Assembly: GCF_051020765.1 (NCBI RefSeq)
Contig: NC_134935.1
Coordinates: 18,415,579 to 18,479,578, forward strand
DNA length: 64,000 bases
Source: Lasioglossum baleicum
Lineage: Eukaryota; Arthropoda; Insecta; Hymenoptera; Halictidae
Direction: 5' to 3'
The notes under the pieces are model-generated. The model searched no databases. It saw nothing but the letters and a program-made list of their open reading frames with translations, and was not told the origin of the DNA. How positions within the stretch are numbered: position 1 is the first letter of the stretch; each line of letters opens with the position of its first letter. The position numbers were made by a program, and so were the translations under genes. Positions 35,201-46,870 of this stretch are shown one piece after another.

Positions 35201-38200
35201 AATACATAAATCATATTTCAATAGCGGACTTTGTAGTAATTACAAGAGACTTTGATAAATATCTAGAAATAAAGTAAACAAGATTTTGGAGCTAATCTAA
35301 AAGGTATAGCTGTGAAACGCCCCTCTTTAAGCTAAGAATAAGCATCTACCGAGCCTTAAAAGTAACTGGTACATACACACATGTTCCCTTATAAAAATGA
35401 CAAGATTGATTTTATTTAGACTTTGTGCAGCCTCTATTGTAATACGTGCTCTACTAAAGATATTGTCTATACAACCATTCCTTATGAAATCATTTTTATT
35501 ATTTCAATAACTGTAAAATAAAAAATCTGGAACCAGTCATTTCGACCGGTGGTGGTAGGTTTAGCGTTAATTTAAAGGTGAAGGGTGGATTGGCTTGAAA
35601 CAGTGTAAATAATTAAATATAAATGTTTATACACGTGAGAATGATGTATTTACCTGATAAGTGGTCGAGTACGGTGGTGGGGCAGCGATATCATCTTGCG
35701 TGGCAATACTTGGATCAGAGCTGCTCTTCAATCTGGAGGGTGCACCCAATGCACCCGACAGTGCTGGTGCCGGACTAAGTTCCAAGTCACTCTCCGGGGA
35801 GGAAGCATAGGAGAGGCGAGAAGTCATCGGGAATAGGAAGTCATCCGAGAGTGCTTCTTCTGGCTATCATCGTGGGACACAGAGGACAACACGTTACAGT
35901 GGCTTATGCTTTTTATCCCCTCCAGACCATTCTTTTAATTTATAACATTCTTAAAGCCCTATGCATTCTTATAAAGTGATAATTCATATTTTCTTATAAA
36001 TGTTATGTACCGAACAAAACGATTCGATTGAATGAACAGTGTCTGAAAGGGTTAAAATTGAAATGAAAAACAAATGTTTGCAAATTAAATGATGCCAAAT
36101 CATGTACCAGATTAAACAGTTTCGAGGAAATTATTAAATAAATTAGGAATTAGATCGAAGAAAAACCTCTTTGTAGTCTCTAAATATATATTTTTATATT
36201 CTGCAATCTTTCTCTCAGCTTTAGCTTGCGATAGTAAAATGTTTGAGAATTATTTGGCACTGGTGATCCGATACATGAAAATCCGTACGAAATATAACTT
36301 AATAATGGGTTAGTACTTTGAAGTTGAAGGTGTAGGATGAATGATCGAAAGAATTCCTAAAAAATTAATGTGATTAAAACGCTTCACTGATTTCATGCCT
36401 ATTATCTATTAAGTTCTATACTGAATGTTTTCGCCTGTCCTTCATGCAGTTTTCATTTCATTGTCAGTCAAAATGTGTCGAGTATTTTCTACAATACTGT
36501 GGGTGTCTTAGCTGAAGGAGGCCACCTATAAATATCTCCTTTGTTTTTGATGACACAAAAAATATTTATGGCATAATTTAAACGGTATCGAAGGAGGAAT
36601 ATCATAGAAGAACAATTTCTTTTGTCCGGTTATTTTTTCATAGTTTTTTCAAGGTCATCGTTATTTTTTTATCGGGAAAACTTACTTTTTTTATTCCATG
36701 GTATGGAATAAAAATACATTTGAATATGCTTAAGTCATTAACAAGATGGAATAAAGTTTTCCCGATAAAAAATAACGATGACCTTGAAAAAACCATGAAA
36801 AAATAACCGGACAAAAGAAATTGTACTTCTATGATATTCCTCCTTCGATACCATTTAAATTATGCCAAAAATATTTTTTTGTGCCATTAAAAATAAAGGC
36901 GATATATAGGTAGCCTCCTTCAGCTGAGACACCCTGTATATTATATCAGAATATCGGAGTTTATAATCCAATATTATAATTGTATAAGTTCCTGTTAGAT
37001 TTAAAAAGATTTTAATGAGTTTCCTTAACAGCTATGATTGTATACATGCGATTACTTGTATGATTAAGAGAAATAAAATTATTAAATCCTATTAATATGA
37101 AAGTTAAGAGATTGTTAATATGTATCATAATATATATTTATTAGCGAAGTGGAGTTGTTCAAAGCTCGTGATTCTCCCGTTCAATATATCTTCGATAACA
37201 AACTTTTACAAATGTATTTCATATTGGCTGCTTATGCTACATTAAAGATCTCGCGTAATAACATTGGCCTAGCTTATGATTTGTGATGATGCGCAATGAG
37301 TTATTTAATGCAGCCATGCAAATTGAGCTTGACATGGAATGCAAGGTGCCTCGAATATCTTAAAATATCGTACTAATAATAACATAACAATTTTAACAAT
37401 AAACTTGAAAAAATCTTTAATAGATATATCTCTAAATGGAACCTGCCATTATGTGTTGCAACTGAAATAAACTTATAAAAAAGAAATCATACAAAACAAA
37501 AAGCGAAATCTATACCTGAATCGGTAAAGTAACTTAACCCTTTGCACTCGGAGCTATTTTAAGCTGGAACATTTTCATTCTGTACGATTTTTTAAATTTG
37601 GCTCGTACGATACTTAAATGTTTATATTTTAAATAATGGTACAGCGATTCTTAGCGGCGCCTCAGAGGCACCACTCGCGAGTGCTAAGGGTTGAGAAAGA
37701 AATAACGTAAAAATTGATAATCAAGACACCGAAAATAGGATAAGCGGGATTCAAATGTAGCCGAAAAATTGCTCACGGACAACATCAGAAGTTAGAGACG
37801 GATAAGAAGGTAATGAAAATAGTTTATCCGTGTGATAAGTGTCATTTTCGTTCACGTCATGAAATGCCATCTCCTTCGAGAATGGGGGTACGGGAGGGGG
37901 AGGTAAATCACGAGGGTCGCCGGACGTATGACACAGCTCCCACGTCATTTGTCGACCGTATGATGGCTACAATAAATTATCATAAAATAATCTCATCAAC
38001 GTATAATCCCATTAGTTCCCAGCCGAATAGGATTTTCATCGTTCAACCGATAAATCCCAGTTCGCACAGCCTCCATATTTATACACGAGCGGAAATTTCA
38101 TTTAATGTTATTAAACACCCATCGTCACACTATTCATTTCAAGAATTATGATCAGGTTCAATGGTCAATTACTAGAAGCATCTAGCGTTAAAAGTATTTT

Positions 38201-41200
38201 CAAAGATTCGCAAAATATTACCTTGGTCTGACTCATCCATAGTAATCCCTGTTGTTGTCGGTCGATCAATTCCCTCAGCTTCCGGTACCAAGCTTCAGGC
38301 GTTGTTAACGTTATCACGGCACTGAAAGTGTGACCCCAAATTTTGTCCAGTTTCTGGCATTGTTCCAAAAGCTTCTTGCTACTCTTGTGTGCTGATCTGT
38401 AAACCACATATAACGCTTTAAAAAGGAAACAATTCAATTTTAATCAATTTTTTTATGTACACTTTACAAACGACAGGTACAACAAGTTTGTTGATTTGAC
38501 GTTGCGTATTAGCTTTAAGGGGGTAGACTCGCGTTTTCAGGATTGGAAGGGTGCGGGATGCGCCTTCTCATTTCTCGATAATGCAAGGATGGGGTTTTTC
38601 AGTAGTCAAAAGCGCTAGATAAAGGTCAATCTAAGTTCTATCTAAGCAAGCTCTTCCCAAAGTGGCCTACTTTTACGTTTACGAGGGCGATCGCGGATTG
38701 ATCGTTTATCTAGCGCTTTTGACTACTGAAAAAACCCATGTTTGCATTATCGAGAGATGAGAAAAGACGCATACCGCACCCTTGCAACCCTGGAAATGAG
38801 TCTATCCTCCTAATGAAAACTCACTTGGGAATTCCAGCTCGCATTTCCTTGATAATCTGCTTCGTTTCTGCTTTCAGAAAAATAACTATGGGATAGAACT
38901 GCGCGTAGTTCAGTCGGTCCACTGCGTTTGGAGTAATGTCGAGCAGAGCATGTTTTCCACGATCCATCACTTCTCTAATGGCACTCAATCGAATGATGCC
39001 TGATGGCTTAGTATTCTTACCGACGCTATCCTCCAATTGATTCTCCATTTCTAGAAATTAATGCAAGCGTTTTCTCATGATCCTTGGAACGACTTTCAAC
39101 TAATCAATTTCGAAGGAATTTTTACTTACGTGGCGACGTAAATTTATCGGGGAAATCTTTTAACAGTTTTTCTCTAGCTAGGTCTGCAACTGGTCCGAAA
39201 AGGACGACGGGTCTGACGAAACCCGGATGCCTCAGAATAACTCGTTCGTAGGCAGGAAATTTGCTAACGCTATCTGAGAACACAACGTCGTCCCAGTGAT
39301 CCTAACACAAAAACAGGAACGATCATTATAACACAATTAGTCGTATTGTCGTCGCTAGACTGCGGATATTTATGAATTTATGAACAAATTAGTTGGGTGA
39401 ATTATAAAACAGTAATAGATTATAAAAATTCAAAAATATTGTCATGTTTTTAACGTAACAAAGTCGTTAAGGGATGAAATCCATTTTTATTTTATTCCTG
39501 CTTCCCACGACCAATGCAGAATATTTTTATTTAGCATTTTATTTAGCAAAAGAAATTTACCCTTCCTAACGATTTTGAACGTCTATGGCTGCTTCTTCTT
39601 CTCCTAAAGAAGCTACCTCTGCTTTCACTTGCACTCATTTCCTTCTTGGTTGCATTAAACTGCGCGGTTGCCAGTTCCTCGGCTCGTGCTTTATTCGGGA
39701 TAATGCCTTTTTGTACTTCCTGATTATTTCTACCGATGCGGAAGACTTGCCAAGAGCCAACAACCCCATTGTGTAACGTATCCACCACGTGAAACACATC
39801 TCCGCTTCGGAAACTCATTTCACCCTTTTGAGGTTGTTCGTAATGGAAGTGGGTCCTGCAATTTTTTTGTTGGTAATTGTCGTAGAATTTTTTAAAAATA
39901 CTGCACACAATACTCGTATTGACAAGAGAAGCATTTCAGCCCTATAAAAATCTGAATCTAATGTTTACTTTATGTGAAAAGAATCGCCTTTTCCCGAAGC
40001 TACTACTTGATCGTATTCTTGTCGTCGATGCTGAACAATCAAGTCAATCTGCTCTTGCAGACTGAGCAAAAAAAGAACCGCTTCTTCTCTCGTTACTCCT
40101 TTCATGTCCATATCATTTATCTAGAACATGTTAATATGTTTGATTACACTTCATTCGATATCGTTGTATGTAGTATATCTAAAAAGGAAAAAATAAATTT
40201 ACCTTTAGAATTTTATCGCCAGGTTGCAAACCCTGAAGAGATGCTGGACTCCCTGCTTGAACAGCAGTGACAAAAACGCCAGTTTCGTTCCCACCGCTTA
40301 GACGAACACCCACCGATCCTTCTTTTTGGAACGTAATGAATCGGGGATCGGGCCTAACAAAATATTAACCATATTGCGAGTCTTTACACCGTAAAATCAG
40401 GAAAGATTAATACACAGCGAAAACCTTTTCATGAAAATATAAACGAGTGTAAGATGATGCAAACACTTACATTGGAAGCTTATTCCGAGATAAATCCTCA
40501 TCATATAGTTGCCTCCTCGTCCCATAATAATCTAGAAAAAATAGTAAAGACTATGTACTCAATATTGGAGCTGTTAATTTATCAAGTATCCGGGTGAATC
40601 AAAATTTCCCAGCTAAAAATGATAGTCTATGTAAACTGTAAAGAACTATTAGAGCAAAAATTAGGTGCTAGTAGATATCAGTTTGATGAAATCGACAAAA
40701 TTTTAGAACAGGTTCACGCAAATCGCTGCGAACTGACTAAATCCCATCACCGTATGCATACAGGGTCTTCACGCCATGATTAGTGGGTCCCATGAAAATC
40801 ATCGACACAGGCTACACCGACTCCAGATCTGACCGACAACGTTTTTAACCGATAACGACTTTGACCATCGATGAAACCTGTGTCGGAGATTTCCATGGAC
40901 CCATGACTATCACCGTTTTTCTTGCAAATAATAAATATCAGAAAAAATTTCTGTTTTCATCGACATCTGTTGACTCTAAGAAATTTCGATTATACCTTCT
41001 GGTCTGGGAGGCGGTGGTCTAGGAGGATCAACGGTGGGCGTTGCAGGGAGATCCAACTGACTGAGAGAGACGTCCATGAGAGGTCCTCTTGTCCGACCTC
41101 TAGGAACAAGATTGCTTTTATCTTCTATTGGTTGTCGTGTTGGTGGTGGAACATACAAGTTCTGACTACTGTAGCTCGTTGTTCCCGAGAGATACTCTCC

Positions 41201-43531
41201 AGTTTCAGTCTTTGCTTGCTGTTGGCCGTGACAACAAGAATTCTCTCGGGTTACTACAATCGACAATCTGTCTTTGCATTGGTCCATCAATTTTTTGGCT
41301 TCCTTGAGGCTCATGTTATCCGTAGCCACGCTACCGATTCGAGTTAATACATCCCCTAGTTTTACTCCCGAGTTCTCTCGCGTTACTTCCTTTACGTAGA
41401 GCCGACAACCAAGGACAATTCCGAAATCTGAAATGAAGGGAATACGCATTGAGAAATTATCATTATTATTTTATCATCGAAATAGAAAGACCTCTTGATA
41501 AAGCGGCGATTAAAAAACCGCTGACTTTGATCGTGATTGCATGGGACAGGTGTGCACTTCTCTACTGACCGTCTTTTTTATTATTTCTCGTAAGAGTTAG
41601 TCTATGGCTCTGAAGAGTGGAGTTTCCTGTGCCCGAGGAATTCGATGCAGCTCGACGCTTGACAACCAGCAGAACGGTTGATCCAGAATCCCTGAGGACG
41701 CGGATCGCGGCTCCATAATCGGCGCCCTCCAACGATATTCCATTCGCGGATATGATCCGATCATTTACTCTAAACAGTAGAATACATTTAGAAAATTGTT
41801 AGCCAAGAAAGGCGATGCTATTCAACCACGAACTGCTAAAGCACCGGTCGCGTTCTTGCGTAATTACATTCTCTCATGAAACGTTCGTATGTCTCAATTC
41901 ATTGGTGCTGATGCGTAACTACTGATTAACATTGAACCATAGGGTGTATAGTTTTTCTACAAGCTTTCCCAACTAATTTGTCTGATCGTAACAAAAGTAT
42001 AAACTGCGTGGCCAATATCATAAGTAGACTGCGGATGTTTGTGCAATTTGCAATTTTTCTACACGAATTTTAAGAATCCAGAAACAAATAAAATTTTATT
42101 TTCTGTGTTAGTAGCCTTTTCAGATCTGAAATAAATTAAAATCGCACTAAATTCTGTGATATTTTGTATCCTAGCAGTTTTTGAACATTTTCAAAACCGA
42201 TAATTGCATAAAGATACGCACAGTCTAATTATAACTTTTCAATAGAACACATAGATTTTCATTTGACCAACACTTAATTTTCGGACGGCAAATTACGACA
42301 GAACAGTTTGTACAAAAGCTTGTGGGAAGTTCTACATAAAAATTTAAACGATACGATAGAATTACAAATTTTGCGGATTTCTATAGATAAATTGTCTTAC
42401 TGTAATTTTCCTTCGGCGGGGCCAGCTTTTAAAACGTCGGAGATCGCTATGGCCGGATCGCCATTGGTAAAATGGGGATTGTCCCGTCCACCGGAAACTG
42501 CGATTCCGAACCCGTAACCGGGAACTCTGGTAACTGTGACATGATGGACCTCCCATCCCCTGTCTCCGTTCTAAAAAATTATCCACACGAATCAGAACAC
42601 GGGAAATCTCTGTAAACGTGAACAATATTACGTGGACACTTTTAAAAATGGCATAACTTTTTAAAAATTGGTCTGAAGGACTTGAATTTTTTAAAGATGT
42701 TACAGACCGACTAGTTCGCTGGAGAATGAGCAAACAAAGATTTTTGTTTAGATTGCAATTGGTACAATATTTGTTGTAAACAAATATTTGTTTACTCATA
42801 CTCTAGCAAACTAGCCGGTCTAACATCTTCGATAAATTCAAATCTTTTGGACCAATTTTTAAAAAGTTATCCGATTTTTAACAGTGTCCACTTAATATTG
42901 TCCCCGACTGTATCCCGCGACTATAAGATCAACTAATATTCTTAGGAAACTCTGGATACGTAAAAGTCTCTAAGAATGTACTTCTCGCTAAATAGACACA
43001 AAGAATTCAAAGGAACAAGCTGGACAAGTAATTGGATGAAAATTCTAGGGATTCTCGTTAAGAGGCTTTTTTTACTTAACACGTTAACACGCATTCAAAT
43101 CGAACCCAAGCCGGAACGATATTTCAATTTATGATATTTAAATCTACGCGAAAAATACGCTTGCCTCGCACACTTTGAACAACAAAATGCTTAAAACGCT
43201 TTCTAAAACACTGTTCGTCTAATTGTAAATCTAAAAGATCGAAAATACACATTTTTCTCAGTGTTAACAAGTAGATCATTACGAAAAACATTTCGAAAAA
43301 ATGAGAAACAACAAAGTTTTACGTTGATTTGAATTTGTTTATGAATGTATTTAGAAGATTCGTTATTATGTTTCGCGCAGAATTCCATTTATTTACATAA
43401 AATTGATTGGCTCGCACCTGTGCATCGGTCCCACCGGAAGTGTTATGAAGAATACCACTGTGTGTCGTTGAAGGTGAATTCGGGGGATTTCCCGAATTTC
43501 CAACGCCCACATTGTTATCACTTCTCTCCAT
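32270..43531 (-). CDS. pyd: polychaetoid / ZO-1 junctional MAGUK scaffold (C-terminal end unresolved)
   Basis: Sixteen phase-consistent exons on the minus strand: 43418-43531, 42401-42570, 41570-41769, 40996-41427, 40471-40531, 40203-40353, 39969-40120, 39561-39855, 39130-39301, 38825-39050, 38222-38396, 35654-35863, 34855-35196, 34043-34278, 32798-32990 and 32270-32682; about 1180 residues to the last resolved junction. ZO-1 proteins tie claudin/actin and adherens-junction partners together at the cell cortex. Domains in order: PDZ1 (GYGFGIAVSGGRDNPHF), PDZ2 (DDFGIVLGCRLYVKEV), PDZ3 (GSVGVRLSGGNETGVFV), SH3 (THFHYEQPQKGEMSF) and GUK (HPGFVRPVVLFGPVADLARE), which lacks a functional P-loop as in all ZO proteins. 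A Pro-, Ser-, Asn- and His-rich tail follows (PPPKPKNYRPP, SAFELYRKP). The last exon ends at a good donor in phase 2; the final exon is not identified, and no ZU5 domain was found. Confidence 0.94.
33412..33560. mobile_element. short palindromic MITE, TACAGGGTGTTC family
   Basis: 149 bp in a pyd intron. Arms of about 55 bp are nearly perfect inverted copies (AACGCGACGCACGA, CACCCACTTGCAGCCAT). Confidence 0.92.
34400..34772. mobile_element. TAGACTGCGGAT-family element interrupted by a younger copy
   Basis: The outer copy starts TAGACTAAGGATATTTTGCG and ends AAAGATCGCAGTCTA. A second copy, 34511-34695 (TAGGCAGCGGATTTTATGCG ... CCTCTGTCTA), sits inside, flanked by TAAATAAC and GAAATAAC. Removing it restores continuity with the interior of related copies. 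It is in a pyd intron. Confidence 0.85.
36495..36938. mobile_element. long palindromic MITE, TACAGGGTGTCTCAGC family
   Basis: 444 bp with arms of about 200 bp (GCTGAAGGAGGC, TCGAAGGAGGAATATCATAG, GTCCGGTTATTTTTTCAT, TTTTATCGGGAAAACTT mirrored). It is in the pyd intron 35864-38221. Confidence 0.92.
37534..37693. mobile_element. TTAA piggyBac-like MITE
   Basis: 160 bp, TTAACCCTTTGCACTCGGAG at one end and CGAGTGCTAAGGGTTGA at the other (last TTAA mutated to TTGA). It lies just downstream of the candidate pyd alternative terminal exon. Confidence 0.85.
37751..37966 (-). CDS. pyd: candidate alternative terminal exon of pyd after the GUK domain
   Basis: A 216-bp open segment begins after a good acceptor (TTATTTATTGTAG at 37967-37979) in phase 0, exactly the phase left by the GUK-ending exon 38222-38396. 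It encodes 71 residues, PSYGRQMTWELCHTSGDPRD then LPPPPVPPFSKEM and a hydrophobic finish FFGYI before TGA. The usual next exon, 35654-35863 (PEEALSDDFLFP), is also phase 0, so this exon is a mutually exclusive tail that would end the protein right after GUK and drop the long C-terminal region. PPPPVPP could be an SH3 ligand. An internal GTGAGC donor at about 37772 exists, but using it would shift the frame of the next exon. No transcript evidence is available. Confidence 0.5.
   Translation of the reverse strand, partial: PSYGRQMTWELCHTSGDPRDLPPPPVPPFSKEMAFHDVNENDTYHTDKLFSLPSYPSLTSDVVREQFFGYI
38515..38814. mobile_element. GGGGGTAGACTCG-family long inverted-repeat MITE
   Basis: 300 bp, TTAAGGGGGTAGACTCGCG ... 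GAGTCTATCCTCCTAA, ending only about 10 bp from the splice donor of the pyd exon 38825-39050. Core blocks AGTAGTCAAAAGCGCTAGAT and their inverse are conserved. Confidence 0.88.
39356..39545. mobile_element. TAGACTGCGGAT-family MITE, right end lost
   Basis: Begins TAGACTGCGGATATTTATG; the interior matches the other copies (GTTAAGGGATGAAATCCATT, CTGCTTCCCACGACC). The right GCAGTCTA end is missing and the remnant stops near the donor of the pyd exon 39561-39855. Confidence 0.8.
40787..40906. repeat. inverted repeat in a pyd intron
   Basis: GGGTCCCATGAAAATCATCG ACACAGG at 40787 is mirrored by CCTGTGTCGGAGATTTCCAT GGACCC near 40880-40906, with a loop of about 60 bp. It is probably a degenerate MITE. 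Confidence 0.65.
42025..42227. mobile_element. TAGACTGCGGAT-family MITE
   Basis: 203 bp, TAGACTGCGGATGTTTGTGC ... ATACGCACAGTCTA, very like 15520-15682 in its interior (CAATTTTTCTACACGAATTT, TTTTATTTTCTGTG). It is in a pyd intron. Confidence 0.88.
42605..42911. mobile_element. palindromic MITE with ACAGTC-GGGGACAATATT-type end
   Basis: Arms at about 42624-42735 and 42775-42907 are inverted copies (GTGGACACTTTTAAAAATGG, TTTTTAAAAATTGGTC, AACATCTT, TTGTTTACTCAT). It lies in the intron upstream of the pyd PDZ1 exon. Confidence 0.8.
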
Positions 43532-46239
43532 CCTCGCTGATTGGGAAAGTTCGTCTTCGAAATCCGACGTTTTTCCCTTTTCAACGTCTCCGAAGAAACA
43601 TATTCGCTAAATGTGCATTCTTTATGAATTCTGTTCGCAATCACAATTGCATCATCGCTTCTTCACAATTGGCGTGATTACAAAAACAATTCGTTCGATA
43701 TCTTTTTGCATTAACAACGTCTTTGTGACGATTACTAATTCATCCTTAATATTGCACTTCTATGTATAAAAAGAGTGAGATCATTACAAAAGAAAGGGGA
43801 ACCTCTTTATTCAAATTTAACCCTTAACTTTTCTCTTTATTGTAAAGTTCTCGTTGATGTCTCTCAAGAAAAATACGCGTTTCCATTCGACGTTTTTCGG
43901 TTTAGTAAACTCGATTTTATTTCGTGTATTTCTTTCGAATACATTGTAAACAACGTGGTTGTTCTGGTTGACCAGTATTCGTTCGATATAAAATTGATTT
44001 CGTTCTTTAAAGGGAAAAGTATTGAGAGAATAGAAAGTATTTATCACAGTTCTATATGGCTTCTAGAAAAATAAAGCCGTTGAGTATTCCTCGGCAAAGT
44101 TTTCCGGCGCATAGGCATCGCTTGGCAGTGGCGTAGGAGCGACCAATCCCACGTGCATCCCAGATTCCTTCGATGCTTTTTTTCCCCCGCTTTAACTCTA
44201 TTACACATCTATCGCGCACGCAATTCTATTGAATCGCACGACCTCGTTTTCCAACGAGAGAGTTTTCCTAATCGCGTTTTCCACGATGAGCTACGCCGCG
44301 CCACGCGGAGAATTCAATGTGACCCACAGTTATGGAATTCCATTTTCCTCTCGAGTGGTCAGACCTTCACTTTCCTCCTCGTTCTAATTCCATGTTTCAC
44401 GCTTGCCGTTTTTCTCGATGCCGATCTTGAATATTTCGTTTCATACGCACAGATTTCAATTTCCGCTTGCTTTCTCCTATTTCTCTACCCGTACACTCGG
44501 ATAATCCTTTCAACGTCGCTTCAAAATATCTTCGATTCACATTCTTTCTCCTTCGTTCGCTTCACAAATTCCATTCGTAACGATACCGCTTTGTTCTTTG
44601 TTACTTCTCTTAATAACAATTTATCACGCACTAACCATCGTACAATTTCGATCACGAGTATATAAAGCTTGTAATCGAGATCTCGACAATTTTCAAATCA
44701 GCGTGTTCGGCTTTGCTCGAGTTCCTTGCATATTTTGTTGACTGCACCACGCGTCTTTTCACCAGAGGCCATTACATTCTTCTAATACGCGGTACTGGAA
44801 ATTTACAAAATTATGCGTCACGGAAACTCGTATTTGCTAAATACATTTATTACACGAATTCACGGAAACTAACAAAGAACATGATTTTTTTCGTTTCATT
44901 GGATTTTTAAGTGTTGCTCTGACGGTAAATTTTTCGAGTGAAAAATATGTTTTCAAAATGACTTTCAGCGATTTCAACTTGTACAATAGAACTCTTTAAA
45001 TGTGTCAAATTAATAATAACCCGTATCACTGCATTTCTTTCAATAATTTGTTAACGAACCTCTAAAAATATTACAAAATTTCACTGAATGTCCATTCTTC
45101 GCTCGCTAATATATTAATTTATACACTTAAATTGAGAATTTCTGCTGATATGTTAAATGCAAAAGGTTTTAAATAATCTATAAGGTTCTATAGGGTTAAA
45201 CTCGGGGGATCGACGATTGGTGCAAACAATTTTAAAAATTTCTGAAAGAATCAAAGAATTTGAAAGTTCAAAATGGACTCCCCGAAACCACTTGTTGCAT
45301 GGTAATGCAAAAACGATGGGATCGGGAAAGTTTATCTTTTTTTGTTCACGGTGCTTCGCGATTCTATCAGACGAACTTCCATTTTCCAAACTTGATCTGG
45401 ATTTACAAGGACAAGTTCGAACTATGTACTGTAAACACACCGGTGTGTGCTCACCGAGTGGGGGAAAAGGGATCTCACACCGTCTCGAAAAATCACTACA
45501 TATACATACAACGATGTCAGCAGGAAACGAATTCCAATGATCCGAGTCACCCTCGGCTAACGTCAAGAACAACTGTGAGAAAATGCATTCAGAAACTAAG
45601 GGAGCACTACAATTTCCGGATCGTTCAACAGGTAGACTCGACTTATTCACCGCAGGTACAAAACGACTAAATAGGAATACATATTTCACTGGAAGGTGTT
45701 TATCCGTCTCGTTGCTGAACTCAAAATCAAATGAAACCGCTAAATAATACTATTTATATAAATAGACAACAATTCTTCGGCAAAATGCTTCGACTTTAAT
45801 TTATATAAAAGCAACGGACTGTACCAAGAAAAATTAGCAGTCCATTTATGAAATTTATCCATTCTACGGCAGATGTATACTCATATGAATTTATTATAAG
45901 TATTAAATATTTATAGATATGTATTATGTATGTATATAAGGAAAGGCTATTGAGCATCTCATCTCCGGATTGAGTTGCAAAGAAAAGAAAGCATTGAAGT
46001 CTTCCGTCGAACGGAAGAGAAATCACGATAATGCTTGACACTGAAAACCCATTGTTGAAAAAAAAGAGAAATATCTCACGGTTCTGCGTGCAGGTAAAAT
46101 CTTGTCCGATAGAAGAGTCCCATGAAATCTCGGAGCGTTTAGAATAGAAAATCCATGGTCCACGTAGGTATCGGAATTCCAAACGGCACCACACCAACAG
46201 CACAACGTTTCACACATGCACTTAAAATGCACACTGAAA

Positions 46240-46660
46240 AACTTCACCGAATTCCTCGATATCTTGGCGCGGTGCACGCGCTCGAGTCGAGCGGCTCAAA
46301 ACGCACAGTAAAAATTGACGAAAATGCTGGATTGCACGCATCGGGAAAACAAGAAATTTTACTCGTTCCGAGGATCGGTTCTCGTAGCTCCTAGCGTGGC
46401 TCAGTGGCTTGGCTACGGCTACGGCAAGCAGCAGCGGCAGGTCGACGCAAATCGGATGAGAAACGGGCTTGGCGGCTGCTGGGAAGAGTACGGAGTACGG
46501 AGCTTGCTTGAGTGAACGTGTCGCGCAGAGTGGGGGCAGTGGTGGGGACCAGGGACCTGCGCAAGGGGACCGGGGAATGGTGGGGGGAATACACTGCATG
46601 AGCGTGCCTGCGCACCGGTTTTCGGCTGCGCTGCGATAGTGATGGGCCCGAACTCGACCC
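46240..46660. promoter_or_regulatory. GC- and CpG-rich block, possible promoter of a pyd isoform
   Basis: About 420 bp of markedly higher GC content than its surroundings, with several CG dinucleotides (GGCGCGGTGCACGCGCTCGA, GCGTGCCTGCGCACCGG). It lies upstream of the pyd start on the minus strand. It is inferred to be a promoter or 5' UTR from composition and position alone. Confidence 0.35.
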
Positions 46661-46782
46661 GTAAAGTTCATTCGGTTGTAGTATATCACGCAGGAAAAAA
46701 CGACACGCACCGAAAGATGTACGATATTCTGTGGATTCTAAGCAGAAACTGATCAGAAGTCGTATTTTCACAATTTTTAACC

Positions 46783-46870
46783 GCTTGTAGCTCGTGTGTA
46801 TGTCAATCGATTTCGATGAAATTTTCAGCAGGTGTGTAACTACTATGTAGATCTACAAAACGTATATTTT
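46783..46870. repeat. dispersed repeat shared with 60367-60455
   Basis: Both places share TTTCGATGAAATTTTCAGCA followed by similar sequence (TAG/CGAATCTACA-AA/GAACATAT). It is probably part of an old mobile element. Confidence 0.7.

Noticed and set aside
37751..37966. treating this segment as a constitutive internal pyd exon
   Set aside because: The internal donor leaves phase 1, while the next exon needs phase 0; it works only as a terminal exon.
44153..44665. 170-codon plus-strand open frame
   Set aside because: It is rich in S, F, L and I as expected from AT-rich random sequence, with no recognisable motif; it lies in the pyd upstream region.
45153..45689. 178-codon open frame on the minus strand
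   Set aside because: Composition is unlike the real genes here, no domain or splice support is visible, and a plus-strand frame overlaps it equally well.
46395..46450. tRNA-like A box (TGGCTCAGTGG)
   Set aside because: No matching B box (GGTTCGANNCC) or cloverleaf follows; the hit is in a GC-rich block and looks accidental.
46222..46710. 162-codon minus-strand open frame
   Set aside because: It is explained by the low stop-codon frequency of the GC-rich block; a second overlapping frame is open as well.
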